A stretch of 64,000 nt of DNA from Strigamia acuminata (Eukaryota; Arthropoda; Chilopoda; Geophilomorpha; Linotaeniidae): NCBI GenBank assembly GCA_949358305.1, contig OX442323.1, positions 4,588,001-4,652,000 of the forward strand, read 5' to 3'. Of the stretch, positions 1-11,103 are shown in pieces; position 1 is the first letter of the stretch; each line of letters opens with the position of its first letter. The notes beneath the pieces are model-generated. The model made no database searches, was not told where the DNA came from, and saw only the letters and a program-made list of their open reading frames with translations. Made by a program: the position numbers and the translations under genes.

Positions 1-1321
1 TAACGTACAGTATCTTCGTCATCATTAAAATGGATGTCGATTTTTTCTCGTTTTTGTCTAAAAAAAAATTTTTATCACACAGTTGTTTATAGTGTATGTA
101 GTATTAACCTTCCCATAGCCATGGTGGGTCAAAAAAATTACAGAAGTGGAAAAATCACTGTAATTCTTTTTTTCTGAAAATTAATTAAAGAGGTTAACTT
201 TTATTTCTTAAAAACTTTTTTTCTTGTTTTATAATGTCTAAATACGAATAGTTTTTCAATTATTATTAAGATAATTTAATATTTATAACATAAAACACCC
301 TTAATGGGAGCGCCGTACACCGCTTTGCCATCTGTTTGCACTAGGTAGCGTATTAATATTAGTTCTAAAACATGTGCTTTTACCAGGAAAAATGCGATTG
401 CATCAAGAAAAATGTGATTGTGCACATGTGCAGAAGGATTTTTGAAAAGAAGGTAGAAATGACCGACCATGGCTGGGCTGCACATGTGTAGTATTAGCCA
501 TGGCTATGGGAAGGTTAATTTAGACTAGGTATTCCCAACCTTGTACCTGTTCGCACCAGAAAGTTTGGGCTAGCCCAAAGTTTAAATCTAGTTCTGGCCT
601 GATATTGGCTTAAAAAGTTCAGGTTAGAGCGTTCGCACTAAAAAGCAAAAAGCCACATAGGCTAGCATGCAGCCAGTAGACAATCAACTGACCATGTTAC
701 GCACAGAATTGTGGGAAGTGACCTTGGCAGTTATCTAGTTCTTTGGCAATTATCTAGTTCACACAACTAGATTAGAATCATCTAGTTTAAAAATTTCGAA
801 CTAGATAATTTTGGGCTAGATGCATTTGCACCGAGAACCAGAACTAGATTTAAACTTTGGGCTAGCCCAAACTTTCTGGTGCGAACAAGGTACGAGGTTT
901 TTCTATAATAAGTCTGTGTAAGTGTTAGTATACAGTACCTGAATGTATATGGTCCAATTTCTTGTAGTTTTGGTTTACTTGAATTCAATAAAATCTGCTG
1001 AGGGTTGGTAACGTTGAATAAGTAAATTTTCATATGAACTGGATCTGGATTTTTAAGCCAAATTGCATATGCTAGTGAACCGTTGTATAATTTCATTATC
1101 TGAAAGAAGGTTAGATGTAATACATTGGGTAAAAAATTACTTGGGTTGGTTGAGTTGTCAAAACCAACATTTTTTATTAAGCTAATAAATTAGAAACTCA
1201 CCTCCATTATTTTACCATAACGAACTGTTGGATATATTGCAAGAAATATCATTCCTAGAATCAAAAAACCACTCCCAAACAAAAAAGTAATTACTTGCCA
1301 GCATGGTACTTTTGACTTCAT
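1..1321 (-). CDS. Gene A: CD36/SCARB-family scavenger receptor, 5' part only
   Basis: Three minus-strand exons are visible: 1202..1321 (start codon at 1321), 939..1099 and <1..57. The rest lies beyond the left edge. Exon 1 encodes a short cytosolic N-terminus and a transmembrane helix ending in KIMEV-like residues. Exon 2 encodes the family signature NGSLAYAIW...NPDPV...LFNVTNPQQ...EIGPYTFR. Exon 3 starts the KIDIHFNDDEDTVRY strand. Donors are GTGAGT (exon 1) and GTACTG (exon 2); acceptors end in CAG/TAG. Exon boundaries and phases match genes B, C and D exactly, so it is a tandem paralog. CD36 proteins are two-pass membrane receptors for lipids and lipoproteins. Intron 2 contains a TTAA-flanked MITE and a foldback element. 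Family assignment is sure; ligand unknown. Confidence 0.88.
104..518. mobile_element. TTAA-flanked MITE, family 1 (piggyBac-like)
   Basis: The element is bounded by TTAA on both sides, with inverted termini CCTTCCCATAGCCATGG at the left and the reverse complement at the right. Three further copies with the same ends are at 5326-5790, 12528-13009 and 48422-48902. TTAA target duplication plus CC-starting ends points to piggyBac-mobilised nonautonomous DNA; no transposase is encoded. It lies in intron 2 of gene A. Confidence 0.8.
538..897. mobile_element. Foldback (hairpin) element
   Basis: The two ends are long inverted copies of each other. The left arm, starting near 538, carries TTGTACCTGTTCGCACCAGA and GGGCTAGCCCAAAG; the right arm, ending near 897, carries the reverse complement with a few changes. 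Nothing coding. It abuts exon 2 of gene A. Confidence 0.7.
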
Positions 1322-1859
1322 GGTGGGTTACACACAGGCTGGTGACTTTGATATTTGATCTTTTATATGTTCGTGATTATGATCAATTTTCATCGTTGTG
1401 CAAAGAGAAACAATCGTGTGGGTACATGTTACAATTCCTTTTGCAATATAAAAGTCATCGGATCTGGTCTCTGGTGATGGATGGGCTAACTTGAAAAGCT
1501 TTTTGAAAGGTTCGGTTTTTAATCAAACTAACATAATAGAGAATTATGAATAAGCAGCTATTGTGTTAAGTAATTAAATCGATGTTATTATCTAAACAAA
1601 TCATTTCCATCACGATTATATTGCTTCTGTAGGAAGATCAGGCCCAAAATTGTGCGAAATTTATCACATATTCTTCACATTTTAGATGGACCATTGACGT
1701 TTGTACAACGTCTACTATCTTATTCAATCAGAACTTTAATTAAAAGTGAATTTGTGAGTTCGTTTTTTTGTTACTATGCACACTTTATCTGCTGTAATCT
1801 AGTCTACATTTATGATAATAAAAATATTTAACTGTCGTAGCGTGTTAGAACAAAAGTAA
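1322..1859. other. Intergenic, upstream of gene A
   Basis: No open frame with family resemblance and no repeat with clear ends was recognised. It should contain the promoter of gene A, since the start codon is at 1321 on the minus strand. No convincing TATA box could be fixed. Confidence 0.4.
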
Positions 1860-2230
1860 CACGTAAACGAGTTTGTTGAAAAGATTTCCTGGTGTGATGC
1901 AGCAACCACGCCATCCATAATTTCATAAGAATTCTGAAATTTCTGACTAATTTTGGTAACATAATTGGTTTCTACATAGTTTTGGCCTTCACAGGTCAGT
2001 GGAAGTGATTTTTGTTGACCATACTTTGAATAAAATGTCAGAAACTGGGAAAATGGTAAAAAAAAAAGTAAAAAAAAAATTGGTTTTGTCTAAAAATGTG
2101 GATAATTATTTCAGCTTTATTTAGTATATTTATTTTTTGTATAAGTTTTCCAGCTGTGGTGAATATGGATAAAATTTAATGTAATTGGCACCCACAACTA
2201 TGAATATAATGCTCAATGCACCAATCAACG
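1860..2230 (-). pseudogene. Remnant of a D-type CD36 gene 3' end
   Basis: Bases about 2117-2230 align to the last exon of gene D (11104..11271): the minus strand reads IGALSIIFIVVG, matching GALSIAFIVLG of the C-terminal membrane helix, then an apparent two-base gain shifts the frame. Bases 1860-2040 match the block downstream of D at 10860-11040. The remnant stops at 2230, where the duplicated block begins. It shows that an older copy of the [B-type + D-type] unit stood here, its A-type member being gene A. Confidence 0.65.
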
Positions 2231-3519
2231 AATTATGGCCCAATCTTTGGTACACAATTTTGCATTTATTCGAGTTTTACGAGGTGGAGGTGGCCGTTTT
2301 GAACAATACATCGGTAATTTGCATGCATGCACTGTATACAATTTCAATTAAAGGTCGCCCTTGACATAAGTCGTGGCAAAAATTTACGTTTGCAATTATA
2401 ATCCGCGATTTTTAATCGAAGAAGTACGGTATTAAGATAAGTTTTACTTCCATCTACCTTCAAAAACTAATTTTGTGGTTTATTTAATATCGTTGTGAAA
2501 ACATTTGTGAATTTATTATACAAACTTTTATAGGGAAAAAAATAATTTAAACGAGCATTTATAAAGGTCTAAAGCATTTGGTCGTTTTTGTTGATTATGA
2601 CATTGACTGAACCGGTTGATGGTAAGATGGTGAACCTAAGAAGACGAGATGGCACAGGTAATTATGATAATATTTAAAATTTCTTAAATTTTATTTTTAC
2701 TTTTTTTAGATTTGTCGAGGGAACCAACGACGACATTAAATAATAGAAGTAATAAAATTCCACTTCCAACAGTTAGGAGTAAATAGCATGCAATGTGATA
2801 CAGATTCTGCGGTTTCGTTAACATGTCATCATAAAGCTGTAACATCTTTGGGTTCCAAGTACCGTACTAATAGCAAGTATAATAGCAAACAAAATTATTT
2901 CATTTGTACATTACTGTAGTAAATTAGAAACCTCATCCATCCAGAAAATTGGAAAAAGCATTTCGGTGAAATTTTTGTACAGTCTGAAGATTTAAAAGAA
3001 GTTAATTATAGATTGAAAGAAAATGGTAAAATTTTACTTACGCAATATGAGAAACAGTTCGAACAGCTATATTTACTTGGACTCTTTTGTGGGCTCTGAT
3101 AGTTATACCACTGATCTAAATATTAAACAAGTAAATATAAAAAAGCCAAGTTTTTGGAAAACGGCTTTTATGTTGGTGCTTCAAATCGCCGCCAGAGTGC
3201 GCTACTACCGCAGATTGTTTCGTGATTGCTATGACCGTGCCAAAAAAACCGTTATAAAAAAGAACCTTTTCTTAACAATATTAAAAAACAAAATATGTGG
3301 GCAGATAGGAATTTTTATTTTAACCAGGGTTAGCTTGGTTTCAGAATTTAACGAGCCAATTTTGATACCGAAACAATAAAAATAAAGTTCGGGGCAAACA
3401 TTTCGGCCTTCATTATAGTATACGTGTTCCGCCAGGTGGCGCTAGCAAACACCGGAAGTTGAAACAACAAACTATGAAGTCAAGGTAAATTAAAACTTTT
3501 AAAAAGGGATATCACAAGT

Positions 3520-3715
3520 TATCTCCAACCTGGTGTCTGCCAGCCTCGGTTCAGGACCCACAGCCGTTTTGACCTAATATTTGACAAACCGCAAATTTAT
3601 GTGATTATCTGGCTGCCCAAGGGTACCCAGCATCACTGACACCACTGCTCAATGGCCCCGAGGTCAGCCTTATCTTTGTGGAGTGTGGACTGACCCAGTG
3701 AGGGGAGCAGTCATT
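3520..3715 (-). repeat. Dispersed repeat family R1
   Basis: The segment around CAGCATCACTGACACCAC...GGTCAGCCTTATCTTTG recurs at 24640-24840 (paralogous position in gene C) and, on the opposite strand and diverged, at about 59165-59440. It lies in intron 9 of gene B. Nature unknown; no coding frame is shared. Confidence 0.5.
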
Positions 3716-4169
3716 CATCATTTTAATCACTTTTTACACTGAAATTCATTGAAAATTAACAGAACTACTTTTCTGCTTAGTTCAACATAGTCCACAGTTT
3801 CCCAATTGGGAAATAGGACAACATTATCTCGGTCCAGAGTATAGTTTCAAATTCTGCCAAAAGATTGTCCTTTTAGACGGAGTTTTATGTCAAAATTCAT
3901 AGGTTACCGTAAAGTCGGGTGAATGTGGCCGATTTTTTTTAGTTAATTGTTAATAGTGCCTTCAATTTAATAACTACAGAACTGTTAACTATGTGTTTAG
4001 GTGGGTCTTAGGTAGAGTTACAATACTCATATCAAACATTTTAATTTTTTGTCACACATTTCCTGTTTTTTAAAAAAAACCATGGTGGCCACATTCACCT
4101 TCACTGTCGGGTGCTATTGGCCACCTCGTTTTTTTTTAGCTGAAATGACACATTCAGCTACTTAAAAGG

Positions 4170-4761
4170 TTAACCCTTCCAACCCTGAGATGGGTCATTT
4201 TGTGACCCCGTTTTAAAAAAATCATTATTTTTATAAGAAATAAATTTTTTTATTACCTGATTTTTGCTGACTATTCCTTTGAAACATCACTAGACACTAT
4301 ACCACAGTTGAAATTTTTTTAATATTTTAAGTTTTTCTATAATTTGAACTCAAAGTTTAACTGGGTCAAAAAAGACCCATCTTAGGAGTCCAAAGGACAT
4401 AAATGATGATCACCAGCAGGCTCCGCTAATGTCAATCATTGCCACCAGTTTTGAAATAAACATAAAACTGTTCGAAATTTAAAAAATTGATCAAAATATA
4501 TACAAAATTGATCAATATAAATATTAAATTGATCAAAATGTATATTAAATAAATCAAAAGTTCTTTAAAATTGATCGCAAAGGCACACTACCCGGTACAT
4601 GCGTCGAGGTGTTGCGGCGGCCATCTTTGTTGTTGTGAATAACACGTGTTGGCCTTGGATTTCCCTAAGACCCGGATTTTGCGCATGCGCAGAATCTGGG
4701 TCATATAATGCCCATCTTAGGGAGAGATGGGAGGCAAATTCTTTCAGGTTGGAAGGGTTAA
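4170..4761. mobile_element. TTAA-flanked MITE, family 2, inserted in gene B exon 9
   Basis: TTAACCCTTCCAACC at the left is mirrored by GGTTGGAAGGGTTAA at the right. A second copy is at 28999-29510. The right boundary falls inside the coding part of exon 9 of gene B, and the corresponding exon is uninterrupted in gene C (25893..26014). No transposase. Confidence 0.8.
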
Positions 4762-5325
4762 TGTGGCAGTGTGGTAGTGATATGACAATAGGTGCTGTGT
4801 CTATACACAATGAAAGAACAATTTATATTAAAGATTGGCTGATGCTTTTGGTTGTCATTGCAACATTTTACCTTGCTGGCATGCTGAAATGTCAAATACT
4901 CCAGATTTGAAACAAGTTTTGCTTCTATTGCAGTAACATTTGTTTTCAGGTACAATGTCAGGGGATGCCATCACAGAAGTGGGAAAGCGATAACTATATG
5001 CTTTAATCCCATGTACATACGTCAAATCTTTATACACCATATGAAAAGACCTTTAAAGAGGTTTATAGGGGATTGCTAAGTTTTAAAACAAAATAATGTC
5101 TTACCTACAAAAGTCAGGAGAAAATACTTTTTGGTTTTCATATTGTGTGATAAGAGGTCTAAAGAACACACCATCTAATCAGACAGTGAAATGTTTATCG
5201 GTTTATAAGCAATTTGACATTTAATGAGATTACTTGTTCCATTAAGCATATTGCAGTATTTAGTACCCCACCAGTTCAGAGAGCTGCAAATTAAGTGAAA
5301 TGGTTATTTTGCTGCTGAAGAATAT

Positions 5326-5790
5326 TTAACCTTCCCATAGCCATGGTGTTTACTACACATGTGCAGCCATGGTCGGTCATTTCTGCCTTCTTTTAAAAAA
5401 TCCTTCTGCACATGTGCAGCCATGGTCGGTCATTTCTGCCTTCTTTTAAAAAATCCTTCTGCACATGTGCACAATCACATTTTTCCTGGTGCAATCGCAT
5501 TTTTCCTGGTAAAAGCACATGTTTTAGGACTAATTTGAATACGCCACCTAGTGCCAACAGATGGCAAAGTGGTGTACGGTGCTCCCATTAAGGGTGTTTT
5601 ATGTTATAAATATTAAATTATCTTAATAATAATTGAAAAACTATTCGTATTTAGACATTATAAAAAAGGAAAAAAAATTTTTTGAGGAATAAAAGTTAAC
5701 CTCATTAATTAATTTTCAGGAAAAAAAGAATTACAGGGATTTTTCCACTTCTGTAATTTTTTTGACCCACCATGGCTATGGGAAGGTTAA
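5326..5790. mobile_element. TTAA-flanked MITE, family 1, in gene B intron 5
   Basis: Same inverted ends as the 104-518 copy. The paralogous place in gene C (near 26535) reads AATATTTAACTATAGG with a single TTAA and no element: a natural empty site that confirms the 4-bp TTAA duplication. Confidence 0.85.
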
Positions 5791-6900
5791 CTGTAGGCGC
5801 GTTTAATCTTAAATGGATTTTGCTGATTTTCTTGATTTTGAGACCGGAAGTGACGATTTTTACGTCATGAAAAATGAAAATCCGATTTCGGGAAAGCAAC
5901 GTGTAGGGTCGCTTTCTTTGATTTCAAGTTGAAATGACTTCCAAACGAAAAGCAAGCGATCGTAATGTGACCATTTTAGCCGCGTTTGAATTCTCGAACG
6001 CGGCTGACTGTGTTTAAATGTGATATTTCGGCCGCGTTAAATTTCTTTCAATTTTTGTCCCAATTTGCCAAGTTTGATTGCGCTATCGGTAGGTTGCAGC
6101 TCATTGATCTAAGGGTTCGTGACAAGAGCTTACAGCGATGTTTGCTCACCTTAGGTTATTCCATGTGTGTATTTGCATATATTTTTCTGGGTATTTATTT
6201 CCTGCAAAAATTGATAGTTTTAAAGACACATTTCGCTAGAACAAATAATTAATAAATATAAATCTATAAGGAAACTAATCTACTTTCTAACTTTACATTA
6301 TAGAATATTCCAAAAGTTCCATTAGATAAAACCTTCTTTCCTGATTGTGCTTCCAAATACATTATCAGCTTATCCTGGTATCCTTTGAATATCATCTCAT
6401 CCACTGTTTTCGTAACAAATGGTGTTGCTTTATATATTTTTATCATTTGAGATAAAACTATTAGCTTTGCTAAACCTAATTTTCCTTCTGTTTGCATTGC
6501 CACAGTCTGAAAGAGACATCGAGACATAAATTGTGTTTTTTACCCAGAGACGGATTTATGCGAGATTGGATTCTGCGAGAACTGCAAGAACTTTTAAATC
6601 CGCTCATCCACTGGTTATACTTGATATTTACTGTCAATGGGATGTTTAGTGTTGTCACACTATCCGTCAATGATCCATTGGATAGACTCGGTATAAAATA
6701 ATGGTTCATACGTTCTTTATAGCGTACGGTATCTTCGTCATCATTAAAATGGATGTCGATTTTTTCTTGCTTTTGTCTAAAATATTTTATATTACACAAT
6801 TGTTTATAGAACAGTGATTCCTAACCCCAGGTGGATTTTTTACGAGGCGTTACTAGTCAGATATAAAACTTTATTATACCGATCCCTTTTTCAACCAGAA

Positions 6901-7554
6901 TTAGTACTATCCAACTTATCTTAGTCATCTTAAGTTAAATGTTTTTGTTTTAAAATGAAAACAAATCAGCTGAAATAAAGCCAGCCAAAAATTAAATTTC
7001 TATTGCAAAAGTACTAAATTTCTTCAATAAATGTATTCAAATTTGCATTATTATGCAAGTAAACAAGAAAAACCACTAGCTGCATTCAAAAACTCTAAAC
7101 CGCCTCTAAAACTCGTTTCGTGTCTGTACGTGTGACGTCATTCCCATTGAATAACATGGGAATGAGGTCACATGTGTACAGACATGAAACGAGTTTTAGA
7201 GGCGTTTTATTTTATTTTATTTTTATAAGAATAAAAAATGTCAATTTACTGATTAGTTTTCTTTTTTAAAAAACAGTTAACTTAAGGTGACTAAGATAAG
7301 TTGGATAGTACTAATTTGATGGTGCTCTACAACTTTGTAATTGAAAATTTTGCTCTATCTTGACCAGTTAACGGGTTAGGGAATGAAAGTGCATTGTTGC
7401 ATGTCTGGCATAAAATTTGATTACACTATTGAATTCGTCATCCTTTCTTTGCTGTAGGCTAGTCTGCTTGGTTTTTTGAAAAAGCAGATAACTTACTTAT
7501 TCTGGAAATTGACTGTAACGTCTTAAAAGAAACACCCTGTATACTAGTATAGGA
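6901..7554. mobile_element. Degraded foldback element with internal hairpin (gene B intron 2)
   Basis: The right arm (about 7270-7554, ending AAACACCCTGTATAC) is complete. Only about 40 bp of the left arm remain near 6901-6940. A near-perfect palindrome of about 125 bp (7081-7206) containing GACGTCATTCCCAT lies between. The fuller copy is in gene C at 28326-30048. Confidence 0.6.
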
Positions 7555-8617
7555 TTAAGTTTAGGTACACTACCTGAATGTGTATGGTCCAATTTCTTGG
7601 AGTATTGGTTTACTTGAATTCAGTAAGATCTCTTGAGGATTGGTAACATTAAATAAGTAAATTTTCAAATAAACTGGGTCTGGATTTTCAACCCAAATTT
7701 CATACGCAAAAGATCCGTTATATAATCTCATCATCTGAAAAAGGTTAGTTGTGTTATAATAATAATTATAACAATAATAATATCTTAATATCGTTTTACA
7801 TCGCGTGTGTAGTTTAAATGAATTATCGAATTATCTAATATGCTAGCAATAACGATTAATATCGCTTCATTGTTATAATATCGAATAATAAATTCTTGTA
7901 CTCTGCACGTGTACTTTGTCCAACTCTTCCTTAAGATTATTCAGCCTGAAAAAAACACATTAGTTCCTTCATCTAAAAAATTCTTGCTTGGCGCAGTTGA
8001 GGCTAACTAAATGCTGTTGGAAAAAATGAGCTTTGAATTTAAACAACTGTGAGCGTAAATAAATACAAAATACAAATACAAAATACAAATACAAAATAAA
8101 TACAAAAATGTTCAACGTTGATCAAGAAAATTTTAAAAGTGCCTAACAGTTTCAAAGGGGTGTTAATGTAGTTTGTCACTAGATGCAACGCAGGAAAACA
8201 GACGCAACGTAACTATAAAAATAAAGTAAATAATGCTAAAATAAAGTAAATAAACAACATAATTAACTCATCGTTAAAAGTGTAGTATCAAAATATTGTT
8301 GTTTATTACTTTATTTTAGCATTATTAGGCCTAATATTAGGCTTAATACTGCTAAATAACAACTGGAATTAGAAAATCGTCTGCGCAGAATGGGATGCGC
8401 AGTACGAATTTAGCATCAAGATATCGGGCGCGAACGGTAGGGTTGCAGGGCCACTCCGTGGGGAGAGGATCACTTTGTTTGGGGTTGTATTTCGGCGCTC
8501 ACATGTTGCATGAAGGTATTGCACAACCTGCATAACTGGATGCGGTGGAATTGCAGAGGTGCATTACAACACGATGCAACATTCTGGGCGTGATCTTGTC
8601 TGTAGATGGCCCTCGAC

Positions 8618-9451
8618 CAGGGGTCGGCAACCTTTTGAGACGGTAAAGTCAAAAGTTAAAATTTGTATAATTTCTCAGTTTTTAAAGAACCACTAACATA
8701 TACTGTATACATGGTGTATCAGAATTCATGTTACACAGAAATAGGGGGTTTAGAGGGGGACCAGGAGATCACGTTTCCACTAATCAAAAATTCCAAAAAA
8801 AAATTCCCACTTAGTCACAGCCCCCCAAAAAATGGAAGATTTCAAATATCACGCGTCACGAATATCGCCCACGTTTGCCAGGTTAAAGCGCAAATATCAA
8901 ATAAAAACACACAATCGGTAGCCAACAGCAGAAGTTTATTACAAGCGATGCTCTACATGTCCACCATGTGCATCAATCCACAGCTCGTAGCAACAGAATA
9001 AATTCATTCTGACTGTTAAAGATCTGTGGGTTATCTGTGACCTCTATGGGTTTTTTTTTGTGATTCTTTAACGTTAAAATGATCAGTTTGAATGTTGTTA
9101 TTTGAGAATTGCGCTTTAACCTGCCAAACGTGGGCGATATGCTTGACGTACAACATTTGAAATTTTCCATTGTTTTTGGGGCTGTAATTAAGTAGGAATT
9201 TTTTTTGGAATTTTTGATTAGTGGAAACGTGATCTCCTGGTCCCCATCTATACCCCTTATTTCTGTGTAACATGAATTCTGATACACCCTGTATATACAG
9301 GTCAGGTTAGGTTAGGATAGGTTAGTTTAGGTCAGGTTAGGTTAGGTTAGGTTTAATTAGGTTAAAAAACGACGTCGCTAAAGTGAAGTACATTCATGTA
9401 ACTGGAGAGCCGCATCTTGACATTGAAAGAGCCGCAGGTTGCCGACCTCTG
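8618..9451. mobile_element. hAT-like nonautonomous element in gene B intron 1
   Basis: Ends are CAGGGGTCGGCAACC and its reverse complement, flanked by an 8-bp duplication (CCCTCGAC at 8610-8617, CCCTAGAC at 9452-9459, one mismatch). Gene C lacks it (CCCTAGACCG near 31070), so it arrived after the block duplication. Inside are two inverted arms (about 8706-8900 and 9120-9296) sharing GTATCAGAATTCATG, probably a nested element, then a TTAGG-rich tract. No transposase frame. Confidence 0.8.
9304..9364 (+). repeat. Interstitial TTAGG/TCAGG tract
   Basis: About 60 bp of imperfect pentamer repeats (GGTTAGGTTAGG with AGGTCAGG and AGGATAGG variants) inside the hAT-like element. TTAGG is the ancestral arthropod telomere unit, so this is mild taxonomic support only. 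Confidence 0.7.
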
Positions 9452-9660
9452 CCCTAGACCGTACTATAGTTGCTATAACCAATCAACATACTACATATTT
9501 TCCACAAATTCTTCAATAAAATAATAAATTAGAAACTTACTTCCATTAATTTACTATTTCGAAGCAATGGGAAAATTGCAAGAAGTATCACGCCTAAAAT
9601 CAAAAGGCCGCTTCCAAAGAAAAATGCAATTTTTTGCCGGCGTGGTATGTTCAATTTCAT

Positions 9661-10854
9661 AATAGACTGACTATACACTATCTGGTGACTTTGCTATTAC
9701 ATCTTTTATATATTAACGAATTTTATCAATTATCATTTCATTTGTGAAATTCTGCATGCTGAGAAGAGATAAGCAAGTGAGAATGAATTTATACAAATAC
9801 CTTATGAATTGTATTGTATTGTACTGTATTGAATTTTGTGATCTACGTATGGGCTAATAAATGATAACCTTTTTCAATGGCGGTAAACACATTTGCTTTT
9901 CACTAGAACTAGCATAATAGATAATTTTGAATAACCGTAAACAGTCTTTCATTACTACTCTCGTTAGTTCATTTTGATTTGCGTCACGATTGCGAAATAA
10001 GGCCAAAATGTATTTACATAATTTGACGATACTGTATGTGCGACAATGCTCACAAATTTTTCGCATGTTCGATGTTCCATTGGAGTATGTTCAACGTCCA
10101 CACAACGTCCACATAATATTCAATCAGAACTTTAATTAAAGTGAATTTGTACACATTAAAGTACTGTACTTCTTCGATTCCAAGACGCACCCAATCCTAA
10201 GAGGGATGGGCTAAAGAACACACATTAAGAAGAGGATCCTTTTCTATGAAAATTACGGAAATGACGTCGTCATGATGACGTCATTTCCGTAATTTTCATG
10301 AAATACACCGCTAAAAGTGCACTAAAACCGGTTTATTAATTCAACCGGAGGTCGGAGAAATCTGAAAATACCTTAGGAGACTAATATAGGTATGCTAGGT
10401 CGGAGAAATCTGAAAATACCTTAGGAGACTAATATAGGTATGCTCGATTTAATGCCGTTGTCCGTTTGGCTCTAGCTGCGGTAGATTTTGCGGAATCGTT
10501 GTTGACAGACAGACAGACAGACATGACCGTTACATAAGACTTTCTAAACATAGAGTTTAGAAGTCTAAAACCGATTTTTTGGGTTTCTTGCTATTTGTTA
10601 TAACGAGGGTGAGACTGTATAATGTTTCCACATGTAAAACGTGTTTTCGGGGAAAATGTGTAAAAACATGTGATTCTAAGTCGCACCCCTACTTTTAAAA
10701 CTTGGCTTTGTGGAAAAAAGTATGCCTTAGAAGAGGAAAAATATCGTGTATATTTGAGTTAATCTTTATGATATTAGGTATACTTAATCTGTACATTTTA
10801 TTCTACATACATAAAAATAAAAAAAAAACTAACAAAAGTAACAAACAAGTAACA
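9661..10854. other. Intergenic between genes B and D with small repeats
   Basis: It holds a near-perfect palindrome (10246-10299) centred on GTCATGATGAC and carrying TGACGTC on both arms. It also holds a 48-bp direct duplication starting GGTCGGAGAAATCTG (about 10350-10445) and a GACA microsatellite (10502-10523). Parts of the same region recur at 31300-31560 and 32336-32480 beside gene C. No gene recognised. It should include the promoter of gene B. Confidence 0.5.
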
Positions 10855-11045
10855 TTTCCTGGTGCCATGCAGCAACCGAACAATCCATGATTTCGTAGAA
10901 ATTATGAATTTGCTGAGTAATTTTGGTCTCGTAAACAACTTCTTGCTGTAATTATTTTCGTTTTCACCACAGAACATTTGCAGTGATTTTTGTGTTTATT
11001 TCGAATAAACCATCATAGGCTGGCAATTTTCCTGTTTATTTCCCG
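10855..11045 (-). other. Conserved block downstream of the D-type gene, function unknown
   Basis: The block lies just 3' of the D stop codon and recurs at 1865-2040 and 34750-34935. On the minus strand the older copies can be read as a short open frame with EIMD and VAAS, preceded by an AG and, in the 34750 copy only, followed by CAG|GTAATG. The donor is GA in the other two copies. It could be the D 3' UTR or a decayed exon. AATAAA at about 11035-11040 would serve as a polyadenylation signal for D. Confidence 0.35.
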
Positions 11046-11103
11046 ACTCTGTAAAAAAAAATAATAATACGTAATTTAATTTTTTTTAATGTTGATAATT
11101 TTT

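Larger units (their letters stand above)
2684..9660 (-). pseudogene. Gene B: CD36/SCARB paralog with exon 9 destroyed
   Basis: Minus-strand exons, 5' to 3': 9541..9660, 7574..7734, 6632..6776, 6297..6506, 6150..6235, 5234..5283, 5105..5174, 4872..5050, exon 9 from 4800 (damaged), 3042..3115, 2932..2983, 2684..2866. All others are open, phase-compatible and near-identical to gene C, including NGTFGIFYN, the cysteine segment NKCYCNRSKTCFKSG and the C-terminal helix. Exon 9 follows family sequence only to ISLPH (about 4770). A TTAA-flanked MITE then begins, and the remaining ~30 codons and the donor site are absent. Read-through gives a chimeric tail to a stop at 4565, a product of about 418 aa without the C-terminal membrane helix. 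It is a young pseudogene or a truncated receptor; transcription is unknown. Confidence 0.85.

Noticed and set aside
2597-2657. Plus-strand ATG frame ending in a donor-like CAG|GTAATT, repeated at 23776-23836
   Set aside because: Both copies lie in the duplicated block, so conservation is expected without selection, and no following exon or promoter was found.
3023-3379. 118-codon plus-strand frame
   Set aside because: It is antisense to gene B exon 10 (3042..3115) and intron DNA; the matching frame in gene C (24202-24405) is broken early. Only the minus-strand exon has family resemblance.
8663-9287. 112- and 104-codon frames on opposite strands sharing MVYQNSCYTE-like starts
   Set aside because: They are the two inverted arms inside the hAT-like element read on each strand, not genes.
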